Positions 27,343 to 35,220 of a DNA stretch of 42,605 bases are shown here, one piece after another (position 1 is the first letter of the stretch; every line of letters begins with the position of its first letter). Source of the DNA: Clostridia bacterium (lineage in GTDB: Bacteria > Bacillota > Clostridia > Oscillospirales > CAG-272); assembly GCA_017411605.1 (NCBI GenBank), contig JAFQPR010000082.1:1-42605 (forward strand). Direction: 5' to 3'. The notes below the pieces were generated by a model, which saw only the letters and a list, made by a program, of their open reading frames with translations, did not search any database and was not told the origin of the DNA. Both the position numbers and the translations under genes were made by a program.

Positions 27343-27368
27343 GCCGTGGGGCTTCTCTGCCCCGCGGC
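27343..27368 (+). other. Strong intergenic hairpin between the two dehydrogenase genes
   Basis: GCCGTGGGGC and GCCCCGCGGC form a ten-pair stem (one G-U) with a TTCTCT loop. It is followed by AAACAGGT, not by a T-tract, so it is unlikely to be a classic terminator. It could protect the upstream mRNA end or reduce expression of the following genes. Confidence 0.7.
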
Positions 27369-27383
27369 AAACAGGTAATAAAT

Positions 27384-28388
27384 ATGGAAAAGATTTATAA
27401 CGTTGCTATAGTTGGTTGCGGTACGATATTTGGCAACCACGTTAGAGCGCTTTTAGAACTTCCCTACGTTAAAATTGTTGCTATATGCGATATAAATACG
27501 GAAAAAGCTGAAAGCAAAAAAGCAGAATACGGACTTGACGCCAGGATATATTCCGACTACGAGACGATGCTTGAATGCGAAAAGCCCGATTCTGTTCATA
27601 TTGCTACACCGCATTATCTTCACGCGCCTATGGCTATATCCGCGCTGAAAAAGAACATTAACGTATTTCTTGAAAAGCCTATATGTATCAGCATAGAGCA
27701 GATCGAAGAGCTTAAGGCTGCGGAAAAAGAAAGCAAAGCTCAGATTTGCGTTTGCTTCCAGAACAGATTTAATCCGTCAACTATTCTTGCCGAAAAGCTT
27801 GTTGAAGAGGATGGCGGAGCTATGGCGGCGCTTGGAACCGTATTTTGGTACAGATCCGAGCCATACTATACAGAAAGCGGCTGGCGCGGCACATATGCAA
27901 CAGAAGGCGGCGGAGTAATGATCAACCAAGCTATCCACACGATTGACCTTCTCTGCTATTATCTCGGAAAGCCCGAAAGCGTTATTGCAACGATCTCAAA
28001 CCATCACCTTAAAGGTGTTATTGAGGTTGAAGACTCTTGCGAGGGTATCGTTAAGTTTGAGGGTGGCAAAACCGCAAACTTCTATGCTACTACTGCTTTC
28101 GCGGGTAAGGATACAACGATAGTATGCATAGTAACAAATAAAAAGCGTAAAATTCAGATCCAGGATTCCGCAGTATACCTTAACGGAAATAAAATCGAAG
28201 ATCCCAGCCTTGTGCAGGACTTCTACGGCAAAGAATGCTACGGAAACGGACATATGTATCTTATAGCAAAGTATTATGATGCTCTGAAAAACGGCAAAGA
28301 AATGCCTGTTACTCTTGAGAGCGCCGAATATGCTTTAAGAATTCTTCTCGCTGCGTACAAATCGCACGATACGGAAACCAAAATTTAA
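27384..28388 (+). CDS. Gfo/Idh/MocA-family oxidoreductase, second copy
   Basis: A 334-residue dehydrogenase with Rossmann motif VAIVGCGTIFGNH (7-19), EKP triplet (97-99) and GGGVMINQAIHTIDLL. It lacks the cysteine insert of the preceding dehydrogenase and is clearly a paralogue of a different subgroup. CAGGT is the only ribosome-site candidate. The order isomerase-isomerase-dehydrogenase-dehydrogenase-SDR suggests sequential redox steps on one substrate; which one cannot be told. Confidence 0.9.
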   Translation: MEKIYNVAIVGCGTIFGNHVRALLELPYVKIVAICDINTEKAESKKAEYGLDARIYSDYETMLECEKPDSVHIATPHYLHAPMAISALKKNINVFLEKPICISIEQIEELKAAEKESKAQICVCFQNRFNPSTILAEKLVEEDGGAMAALGTVFWYRSEPYYTESGWRGTYATEGGGVMINQAIHTIDLLCYYLGKPESVIATISNHHLKGVIEVEDSCEGIVKFEGGKTANFYATTAFAGKDTTIVCIVTNKKRKIQIQDSAVYLNGNKIEDPSLVQDFYGKECYGNGHMYLIAKYYDALKNGKEMPVTLESAEYALRILLAAYKSHDTETKI

Positions 28389-28406
28389 TTCAAAGGATGT
28401 AAACGT

Positions 28407-29261
28407 ATGAAATTACCATTTAACGTTGACCTTACAGGTAAGGTTGCAGTTGTTACGGGTGCAGGCGGAATCCTCTGCTCCGATTTCTCACGCGCAATTG
28501 CGCAGTGCGGAGCTGCTGTTGCGCTTCTCGATATCAATCTTGATGCGGCAGAGGCTGTTGCTGCTGAGATAAGAGCCAACGGCGGAAAAGCTATCGCAAT
28601 TAAGACAAACTGCCTTGATAAGGCAAGCATTGAAGAAGCAAAGGCTATTGTTGACAAGGAGTTTGGCGTTTGCGATATTCTTATCAACGGTGCAGGCGGA
28701 AATAATGGCAGAGCAACTACCGCTAACGAATATTTTGATCCCGCAACACTTGATAATCCCGACGTTCAGGACTTCTTTGATCTCAGCCCCGACGGACTTA
28801 AGTTTGTATTTGATCTTAACGTAACCGCAGCTTTCATAACCACTCAGGTGTTCGCACTTGATATGGCACGCCGCGGTCAAGGCGGAAACATTATCAATAT
28901 CTCCTCAATGAATGCTTACCGCCCATTAACTAAGATCCCCGCTTACAGTGCTGCTAAATCCGCAGTGTCCAACTTCACTCAGTGGCTCGCTGTTCATTTT
29001 GCGAACGCAGGCATCAGAGCTAACGCTATAGCCCCCGGTTTCTTCGTTACCAACCAGAACCGCGCGCTCCTCTTTGCAGAAGACGGAACTCCCACCGCAA
29101 GAACAGAAAAGATCTTGAGAGGTACTCCTATGAACCGCTTTGGCGAGAGCGACGAGCTTCTCGGCGGACTTCTCTTCCTTCTTTCCGATGCAGCATCAGG
29201 ATTTATCACCGGCGTTGTTCTTCCTATCGACGGCGGATTCTCTGCTTATTCGGGAGTTTAA
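28407..29261 (+). CDS. SDR-family oxidoreductase, UxuB/mannonate-oxidoreductase-like
   Basis: Classical short-chain dehydrogenase of 284 residues: cofactor motif TGAGGIL (17-23), NGAGG (94-98) and catalytic Ser166-Tyr180-Lys184 in YSAAK. The long insert around residues 100-135 (NEYFDPATLDN... ) and the ending are typical of SDR enzymes annotated as D-mannonate oxidoreductase/fructuronate reductase in Bacillota (as B. subtilis UxuB). That would link the cluster to uronic acid breakdown, but the identification is by recall of pattern only. AAAGGATG precedes the start. Confidence 0.85.
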   Translation: MKLPFNVDLTGKVAVVTGAGGILCSDFSRAIAQCGAAVALLDINLDAAEAVAAEIRANGGKAIAIKTNCLDKASIEEAKAIVDKEFGVCDILINGAGGNNGRATTANEYFDPATLDNPDVQDFFDLSPDGLKFVFDLNVTAAFITTQVFALDMARRGQGGNIINISSMNAYRPLTKIPAYSAAKSAVSNFTQWLAVHFANAGIRANAIAPGFFVTNQNRALLFAEDGTPTARTEKILRGTPMNRFGESDELLGGLLFLLSDAASGFITGVVLPIDGGFSAYSGV

Positions 29262-29270
29262 TTTTAAAAA

Positions 29271-29963
29271 ATGAAAAAAATATTTTTATTAGTAATTTCG
29301 ATAATTCTTGCATTAACACTTTGCGCGTGCTCATCGTCAAGTCATAAGCATGATTATATCGAAAAAAGCAAAACTGAACCTACCTGTTCAGAGGACGGAA
29401 GTATCACCTATGAGTGTAAGGATGAGGATTGCAAGCACGAATACACAAAGAAGCTTCCAGCAGGCCACGTTTGGCAGGCAAGCACTTGCACTTCCCCTAA
29501 AACTTGCACAAGATGCAAAGTGACGGAAGGCGAAGCAGTTGGACATACTTATGAGAATAATGTATGCACTGTTTGTGAGCACGAGATAGCCCTCGACCTT
29601 AAGCTTCCCGAATCTTCCGAGGAAAAACCTCTTGTAATTAAGAATATCAAAGGATCAGCAGAAGCAATATATTCAATAACAGAAATTGAATATAGCGTAA
29701 GCGGAAGCTCAGATGAAAACGTTACCGTTGTAATTACCCTTTGCGGTGAAAAAACGGCTGACGCCATCAACGGTAAAGAATTGAACGCTATCGGAAAGAT
29801 TGCATACAAGATCTACGACGAGGAGGGCTACGTTATTTTCAGTAGCACCAAGGATACTATGATGCTTGTTGAAGGTGATAAGTTTAAAAACCTCAAAATC
29901 TCACTTTCCGGATTTAATGCCGAGCAGAAATACACTTTGGAGTTCTTCGATTACAAATATTAA
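29271..29963 (+). CDS. Lipoprotein with Cys/His repeat modules
   Basis: A 230-residue exported lipoprotein: signal peptide with lipobox ending at Cys20 (LCAC; Cys18 is an alternative). Residues about 25-105 hold Cys/His modules of the form H-x-Y...C...C seen in many Clostridia surface proteins (for example GHTYENNVCTVCEHE, given in part as NNVCTVC). Residues about 110-230 form a beta-rich domain of unknown role. It starts 9 bases after the SDR stop without a clear ribosome site. Function unknown; it may be unrelated to the sugar pathway. Confidence 0.75.
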   Translation: MKKIFLLVISIILALTLCACSSSSHKHDYIEKSKTEPTCSEDGSITYECKDEDCKHEYTKKLPAGHVWQASTCTSPKTCTRCKVTEGEAVGHTYENNVCTVCEHEIALDLKLPESSEEKPLVIKNIKGSAEAIYSITEIEYSVSGSSDENVTVVITLCGEKTADAINGKELNAIGKIAYKIYDEEGYVIFSSTKDTMMLVEGDKFKNLKISLSGFNAEQKYTLEFFDYKY

Positions 29964-29983
29964 TTAAGTTAACCAATAAAAAT

Positions 29984-30023
29984 GCACACAGTAAGAGAAC
30001 AATTCTTTGCTGTGTGCTTTTTT
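29984..30023. terminator. Bidirectional terminator
   Basis: GCACACAG (29984-29991) pairs with CTGTGTGC (30010-30017), extended by AGA/TCT inside the loop, followed by TTTTTT on the plus strand and preceded by AAAAA for the minus strand. It separates converging genes. Confidence 0.88.
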
Positions 30024-30962
30024 CTATATAAACCTATTAAACCATATAAGCTGCTCTTCTAACATAACGTCATTATATCTATGCTCAACTCCGTCAAGAA
30101 GATGAAGCTCCGCATACGAGCCCGATCTGCGTATTGACTCATAGTATTCTTTAGCCATTACGGGATCTGTCACCTTATCATCCGTTCCCTGCCATATTTT
30201 AATCGGACAAGGCGGAATAACGACACGCTCGCCATCCGAGTTAATAAAGGAGCGAAGCTTATAGGGATTCGATCCGATTGTATTTGCTTCGGTCCACTCT
30301 CCGTTTGACATTCTATAAACATCTATAATTCTATCCTTGGTGCTTGGATTTCCGTTTTTTCGTTCAGTTTTATCCCACGTTCCTATACAATAGTGACCGT
30401 CAACCGTAACGCCGTCTATATTAAGACGAGGATAAAAAATTCCTACAGCGAGAACGATGGACGGAAACATATGAGCAAAATTGAGCGCAGTATGTCCACC
30501 CATAGATCCGCCCGCAAGAAGCACTCGGTCTGTCAGATTATAGTGCTTTATAGCATATTTATATGCCTTGTAAAGCGCGAAAATATGCTCGGGGCACCCC
30601 ATAGATAAACCGTTTTTAACAGAACCCGAAACGTCAAGCGCAGCATATCCGTTTTTTATGCATTTGGTTGCGATAGGAAGTCCACCTATCTGATTGTTTT
30701 CTTCAATTACGTTTGATCCCGCACCGTGGCAAGCGAGAATGAGCGGCGTCGGATCACCGTCATCGGTGTAACTGTCAGGGAGTGTCAATACACACTCGCA
30801 CTCGTCAATCTCTTCCCTATCCAAAACCTCAGGTGAAGACGAATAGCTTACGTCACGAAAATTGTTAAACTTTACCTTGAAGAAAATAAACTCACGTTCC
30901 CCCAGCGATTCCAACGGTTTACCGTCTTTAGAATTCGCTATTACTCTTTTTTTGATTTCCAT
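30024..30962 (-). CDS. Alpha/beta hydrolase, prolyl-oligopeptidase/esterase type
   Basis: A 312-residue serine hydrolase. The oxyanion-side motif ILACHGAGSN (about 75-83), the nucleophile elbow GGSMGGH (S153), an acidic residue in WQGTDDKVTDP and the catalytic His in LLDGVEHRYND are all visible. No signal peptide. Likely an intracellular esterase or peptidase; it is divergent from a second, much larger esterase-like gene with which it shares an upstream region. Ribosome site GGAAGG is rather far (about 11 bases) from the ATG. Confidence 0.82.
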   Translation of the reverse strand: MEIKKRVIANSKDGKPLESLGEREFIFFKVKFNNFRDVSYSSSPEVLDREEIDECECVLTLPDSYTDDGDPTPLILACHGAGSNVIEENNQIGGLPIATKCIKNGYAALDVSGSVKNGLSMGCPEHIFALYKAYKYAIKHYNLTDRVLLAGGSMGGHTALNFAHMFPSIVLAVGIFYPRLNIDGVTVDGHYCIGTWDKTERKNGNPSTKDRIIDVYRMSNGEWTEANTIGSNPYKLRSFINSDGERVVIPPCPIKIWQGTDDKVTDPVMAKEYYESIRRSGSYAELHLLDGVEHRYNDVMLEEQLIWFNRFI

Positions 30963-30993
30963 AACTATACCAACCTTCCTTTTGCTTAATTTA

Positions 30994-31021
30994 ATTATAC
31001 TACTTTAAAATTATTTGTCAA
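30994..31021 (-). promoter_or_regulatory. Promoter of the alpha/beta hydrolase gene
   Basis: Minus-strand TTGACA (31021-31016) and TATAAT (30999-30994), 16-base spacer. Confidence 0.78.
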
Positions 31022-31027
31022 TATTTA

Positions 31028-31056
31028 TTGAACTTGTTGTTTATTTGTGCTATACT
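31028..31056 (+). promoter_or_regulatory. Promoter of the 907-residue esterase-like gene
   Basis: TTGAAC (31028-31033), 17 bases, TATACT (31051-31056), preceded by TGC in the extended -10 position. The -35 boxes of the two divergent promoters are only 6 bases apart, so one regulator could control both. Confidence 0.75.
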
Positions 31057-31087
31057 GACTTTAGCAAATTATGCTTTGGAGGCAATT

Positions 31088-33811
31088 ATGAATAAGCTTT
31101 TTGATAAATTCTCGGTTTCCGCACCAATAATTCTTGAAAACGACGGATATATCGGTATACCCGTAAAGGTTTCTGTTCTTTTTGACAGCAACGCTCATAA
31201 AGCTATGCCCGGTTACCGCAAAACTCCGATAATGATATACGTTTTAAATGCAAATATTGAAAGAAACGGCAAAGATTCTGACGAAAGCATCGTTTCCCGT
31301 ATGCTTGACTCGGGTTATATCGTAACTGTTCTTGACTATATGAATTCTCCCCTTGCGACTTGTCCCGGGCTGGACTATTCTGTTCAAGGCATCAGAGCAA
31401 GAATTATTAAAGGCGAGTTTTTCACAAATCATGAGATATTTCCGCTAGGAAAATACTCAGAAACTATCGTTGTTCCCGCGGGATATGACGTACTGTACAA
31501 TCAGCCTTATTGGGCGTTTGATCTTCACGGCGGTGACGGCGATTTTGAAAAAATTGTAGAAGTATGGAACAACGATTTCAGAGGAACCAACGCTGACCAA
31601 ATTATAAAATGGACCAATACAAACGGTGAACGCAAGGCAACGCAGGAAGGACACGACGGTTCTTCTCCCGAGTGGCTCGATTCTGAAGGAAATTCCGACA
31701 ATAGCGGTGAGTATATAAGAATAAAACATACTAAAGCGAACACTATAACCGACTGCGTAAAGCCCGACGGATCTCCAATCGAGCTAAATCTCTATATGCA
31801 TATCGTTTACCCAACAAATCCTGAGAAGCCCGCCCCCGTAATGTGTCTCGCGAATTCAAGCGAGGACTTGTGCTCGGGCTCAGCAACTGCCGACAGACCG
31901 CATCTTCTCGGATTTCTCTTCAGAGGATACGCAGGCGTTATGTACGACTATGGATACACCCCTATGGCAAGACTTGATTGCTACGGATACTTTGACGGAT
32001 ATCCAAAAAAGGGATACGTTACGGGAGATAACGCCACCTATTCTATGGCGTTTTATAACGATAAGCGTATAAATACCGCTGCAATGAGATTTATTCGATA
32101 TACAACGCTTTCAAGCGAACAAATATCTCTCGATATTAATTCTATTGGTGTTTACGGTAATTCAAAGGGTGGCTGGATGACCTTCCTTGGCGAAAAAGAC
32201 CCCGAAAAAATGCAGTCAAAGCGTATGCATCACGGGCATCACGATGAAACACGTTTTGAAAACGGTAAAACCGAAAACGAAGGTATAATCAGAGGCGGTA
32301 CGGAGCAGCCATGGCTCATTTATGACGGAAAACGAATTTTAGGTGAGGCAAACTTCATCTATTCGAGCTGCGGCGGCGTCGACGATGCAGTCACCGAAGG
32401 CCACTGCCCTATGTTTATATCCTGCAACAGGCGCGACGGAAGCTGCTATTCAACCTCCAACGCACTCGTTAACACCTCGAGAATATACAACGTTCCCGCA
32501 CTTTGCGTAGAAATCCCGCTAGGTCATACAATAACACGCGATAACGATCTTCTCTACGGTTTTGATACATATAATGCGTTCTTCGATTTTATAGGCTATT
32601 ATTTCAAGAACGAAGCCCCCCGCGTTCTTGGCGCAAGAATAAATTATTCTCATTTTCCTGCTGATATTTCTGTAAAATTCTCAGGCGGTATTGACTTGCT
32701 CGAGGCTGATAAGATTAAAATTACAGACAGTTGCGGTGATGTAGTTTTCGGCGAATGGAAAAGCATTTTCGGCGGGGTTGAATGGATATTCACGCCCGAT
32801 ACAGCCGAATACGGCAAAGAATATACGCTTAACATTCCCGATACTGTTATCGGCAAAAACGGAAAAGCATTAAAAGAAGAATTTACTTCTAAGTTTAAAA
32901 CCGCAGATGCAAGCGTGACTGACGTAAATGTAAAATCCTCTGCCGACGGTTTAGGTATCAGGTTTACAAAAGCATTCGATAGAGACGAGCATTATATTAC
33001 ATTAATAAACGAAGGCGGAGCAAACACTATTGGTGTATATACCGCCGAGGGATCAAGAATAGCTATCGCAAACGTAGCTGTATCGGGATATTACAAGATT
33101 GATGTGACAGACTACCTCTCAAAACTTCCCTGCGGCGCTGAGTGTGAACTCATTTTGAAATCCGAATATGCTTCAGGAAACGCCGTTATCTCGTTTGAAA
33201 ACTTCACCCAAGAAAATTGCGGAGTTAAGCCGACCGAAAATTCGGTGTGCATACTCGACAAAGCGCCGGACGGTACTCCCGCCTTGAAATTCGAAAGCTT
33301 TAAAACCGTTACGGCATTTCCAACAGAAGAATTCTATTCATATCCTGCCCGCGTATTTGAGTATGACTCTATTATAAAAGATGAGCCTATCACAAGCTCG
33401 GATATGGGAAGAAAATTTAATATCAGTCTGAAGATTTATGATACGGTGTCAAGATATATCAGAGTTGAGTTAAGCCACTGCACGTCAAGACTTGACAGCG
33501 TTGCGGACTATAACAGAAATTGCTATAATATCATAACAGAGGCTGACAAGTGGATCGACGTTACGTTTGACTACACTGTTTACGAGCCTATGTATAAACA
33601 TATTGAGATGCAAAAGAAAAAGCTTCTCGTTTCCGCCTACGGGCTTGGAAACGAAGATAAACCTATGTATTTTGCCGAGATAAAAGCAACCGAGCTTTTA
33701 TCAGATGTTGAAATAAGCGATATAAGTCTTATATCAATGGCAAAATCAGACGTTTTACCCGATGGCCAGAGCGAGATATTCTGCGAAAAATCTCCCTGGG
33801 CAAAGAAATAG
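31088..33811 (+). CDS. Large esterase-like multidomain protein
   Basis: A 907-residue protein. Residues about 150-530 look like an alpha/beta hydrolase: nucleophile elbow VYGNSKGGW (S359), a His in PLGHTIT (H480), and acetyl-xylan-esterase-like surroundings. Residues about 530-615 resemble an SbsA-type bacterial Ig-like domain (KIKITDS...WIFTPDTAEYGKEYTLNI, shown in part as FTPDTAEYGKEYTL). Two further beta-rich, CBM-like regions follow (about 620-710 and 715-905). There is no signal peptide when the start is taken at 31088, which has GGAGG eight bases upstream, so an apparently surface-type domain set would be cytoplasmic. Exact substrate unknown; carbohydrate deacylation is a reasonable guess. 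Confidence 0.65.
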   Translation: MNKLFDKFSVSAPIILENDGYIGIPVKVSVLFDSNAHKAMPGYRKTPIMIYVLNANIERNGKDSDESIVSRMLDSGYIVTVLDYMNSPLATCPGLDYSVQGIRARIIKGEFFTNHEIFPLGKYSETIVVPAGYDVLYNQPYWAFDLHGGDGDFEKIVEVWNNDFRGTNADQIIKWTNTNGERKATQEGHDGSSPEWLDSEGNSDNSGEYIRIKHTKANTITDCVKPDGSPIELNLYMHIVYPTNPEKPAPVMCLANSSEDLCSGSATADRPHLLGFLFRGYAGVMYDYGYTPMARLDCYGYFDGYPKKGYVTGDNATYSMAFYNDKRINTAAMRFIRYTTLSSEQISLDINSIGVYGNSKGGWMTFLGEKDPEKMQSKRMHHGHHDETRFENGKTENEGIIRGGTEQPWLIYDGKRILGEANFIYSSCGGVDDAVTEGHCPMFISCNRRDGSCYSTSNALVNTSRIYNVPALCVEIPLGHTITRDNDLLYGFDTYNAFFDFIGYYFKNEAPRVLGARINYSHFPADISVKFSGGIDLLEADKIKITDSCGDVVFGEWKSIFGGVEWIFTPDTAEYGKEYTLNIPDTVIGKNGKALKEEFTSKFKTADASVTDVNVKSSADGLGIRFTKAFDRDEHYITLINEGGANTIGVYTAEGSRIAIANVAVSGYYKIDVTDYLSKLPCGAECELILKSEYASGNAVISFENFTQENCGVKPTENSVCILDKAPDGTPALKFESFKTVTAFPTEEFYSYPARVFEYDSIIKDEPITSSDMGRKFNISLKIYDTVSRYIRVELSHCTSRLDSVADYNRNCYNIITEADKWIDVTFDYTVYEPMYKHIEMQKKKLLVSAYGLGNEDKPMYFAEIKATELLSDVEISDISLISMAKSDVLPDGQSEIFCEKSPWAKK

Positions 33812-33812
33812 T

Positions 33813-33851
33813 AAAAATCCTCAAGGTCATTTTCGTGCCTTGAGGATTTTT
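33813..33851. terminator. Bidirectional terminator
   Basis: Perfect inverted repeat AAAAATCCTCAAGG / CCTTGAGGATTTTT with an 11-base loop, between converging genes. Confidence 0.92.
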
Positions 33852-33852
33852 A

Positions 33853-34629
33853 TTATTTATCTATTTTTTTACGATATTTTTTTACACCAAAATATATTGA
33901 GTAAAGAAGCAAATCAGCGAGATAGAAGACAATTATCATTACGAACGGCATAACATAAGGTGCTATTGGTTGCGGCAATATATAAAACGGGTCTTGGGTC
34001 ACGAAAAACCAATTGAAATTATGAGAATAATCTCCCGCTGTGCCGCAATAAAGAGTGTTACCTATAAGAGCCCAGACGGTCATAGCAACAATAACCAAAA
34101 GATCTTTATAGGAGTTTTTCCAGCGAAGTTCACTACGCTCAAATGCTAAAACGAATATCCCGTAAGCAGTCATAACACCGTGGAAAAGCAAGGTTTGCAA
34201 AGCTCTGTACGAAAGCGGATGGATCATATACCAGCCGATCCCCGCAGGATAAATAACGTATATGATATTGGAAAGCAAGCCCAAAATCGCAAGTTCATTT
34301 TTAAATCTCGAAAGAAAAGTATTTTTTCTGCTTAAAAAGCAGCATACGCAACTTGCTGTACAGGCATGGAACGGGAGTTTTTCGAGATCTATCTTCCCAT
34401 ATGCAAACGGCATTAAAAAGAAATCGGCTATATAAAGCCCGAATGCAATTGAGATCGACAGTTCTACTGCTCGTGATTTTACACTATCACTCTTATTTTT
34501 TAGTAATAAAATAAAAAAGGCTATGCCACCAAAAATAATCAGCATATAAATTATATGACATATTCCAAAGCAGGAAAACACCTCGCCGCCTTTTTTATCC
34601 GATAAAAGCTCGTTTAATAACTTATACAT
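33853..34629 (-). CDS. YwaF/TIGR02206-like integral membrane protein
   Basis: A 258-residue polytopic membrane protein with about seven hydrophobic helices. Matching features of the family are HACTASC in the third helix region, PLSYRALQTLLFHGVM, GNTLYCGTAGDYSHNFNWFF (segment about 190-209) and a last helix after PQPIAPYVMPFVM. Members are found across Bacillota and have no established function. GGGAG precedes the ATG. Its extremely short 3' gap to the terminator shows it is the last gene of its unit. Confidence 0.8.
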   Translation of the reverse strand: MYKLLNELLSDKKGGEVFSCFGICHIIYMLIIFGGIAFFILLLKNKSDSVKSRAVELSISIAFGLYIADFFLMPFAYGKIDLEKLPFHACTASCVCCFLSRKNTFLSRFKNELAILGLLSNIIYVIYPAGIGWYMIHPLSYRALQTLLFHGVMTAYGIFVLAFERSELRWKNSYKDLLVIVAMTVWALIGNTLYCGTAGDYSHNFNWFFVTQDPFYILPQPIAPYVMPFVMIIVFYLADLLLYSIYFGVKKYRKKIDK

Positions 34630-34681
34630 AAGGTACTCCCGGATTATAAAAATAAGACTTCAGATCTTACCGATGCTGTTA

Positions 34682-34894
34682 TCATTTCCCTTCCTCTTCC
34701 CAAGCAAGGCAAGGATATCCGCCTTCGGGGCCGTACCCCTTGTCGCAATGAGAGCCCGCAACGCAGTTACCGCACGAGCAACCGTTATTTTTGAGCTCGC
34801 GTACGTTACGTCCGCAATCCGAGCATACGTATGCCGTTGAAGATACTAATTTCCCGCAACAGCTACATTTTATAAAATTGTAATCGGTGAGCAT
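34682..34894 (-). CDS. Cysteine-rich zinc-ribbon mini-protein
   Basis: A 70-residue protein with ten cysteines: KCSCCGK (10, 12, 13), VCSDCGR (24, 27), then CSCGNC (39, 41, 44), C50 and C62. The first two clusters make a plausible zinc ribbon; the second half could hold another metal. ATG at 34894 has GGAGG seven bases upstream; a longer frame is not supported. A near-consensus promoter lies just upstream, so it is probably well expressed. It is followed by the YwaF-like gene. Function unknown. Confidence 0.7.
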   Translation of the reverse strand: MLTDYNFIKCSCCGKLVSSTAYVCSDCGRNVRELKNNGCSCGNCVAGSHCDKGYGPEGGYPCLAWEEEGK

Positions 34895-34937
34895 ATGTAA
34901 TCCTCCAACATACGAACATAAATACTTGATTAAATAT

Positions 34938-34966
34938 ATTATAAACAAGAATTATCGGATTGTCAA
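34938..34966 (-). promoter_or_regulatory. Promoter of the cysteine-rich mini-protein
   Basis: Minus-strand TTGACA (34966-34961) and TATAAT (34943-34938) with a 17-base spacer, about 44 bases upstream of the start: a consensus sigma-A type promoter. Confidence 0.88.
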
Positions 34967-35005
34967 GGCTATTATAAATGTAAAGCTACGGAGTCTAAGC
35001 TCAGG

Positions 35006-35116
35006 TTATATAAATAATCTTTTAAATCTATTTGTTCGTAGATAAATACGCATCAGGCACTCATAAAACAAGTATGGTTTCATCTTTTGATCGCTTTGTT
35101 TGCCCTGTGCCATCAT
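35006..35116 (-). pseudogene. Short ORF, probable truncated N-terminus of a regulator
   Basis: A 36-codon frame beginning MMAQGKQSDQKMKPYLFYE, preceded by GGCGGTGAG and a strong promoter. The first about 20 residues recall the start of WYL-type helix-turn-helix regulators from Clostridia; the rest does not and soon ends, so this looks like a deletion remnant. A genuine microprotein is the alternative. The resemblance is from memory and is weak. Confidence 0.35.
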
Positions 35117-35138
35117 CTCACCGCCTTTCAACTAAATC

Positions 35139-35167
35139 ATTATAACATTTTTCGCGCGGAATGGCAA
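35139..35167 (-). promoter_or_regulatory. Strong promoter ahead of the 36-codon ORF
   Basis: Minus-strand TTGCCA (35167-35162), 17 bases, TATAAT (35144-35139) with TG at the extended -10 position. It is divergent from the RNA promoter at 35186-35214. Confidence 0.75.
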
Positions 35168-35185
35168 GTTTTTTCGGCAATTCTA

Positions 35186-35214
35186 TTTACAAATTGTTAA
35201 AATGGTGCTATAAT
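35186..35214 (+). promoter_or_regulatory. Promoter of the structured RNA
   Basis: TTTACA (35186-35191), 17 bases, TATAAT (35209-35214) with TGC just before it (extended -10). Transcription would begin near 35221, exactly at the outer arm of the nested inverted repeat. Confidence 0.8.
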
Positions 35215-35220
35215 AAGTAT

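Noticed and set aside
31028-31087. N-terminal extension of the esterase that looks like a signal peptide
   Set aside because: It would need a TTG start inside the promoter and would place translation over the -35 and -10 boxes; GGAGG clearly marks the ATG at 31088.
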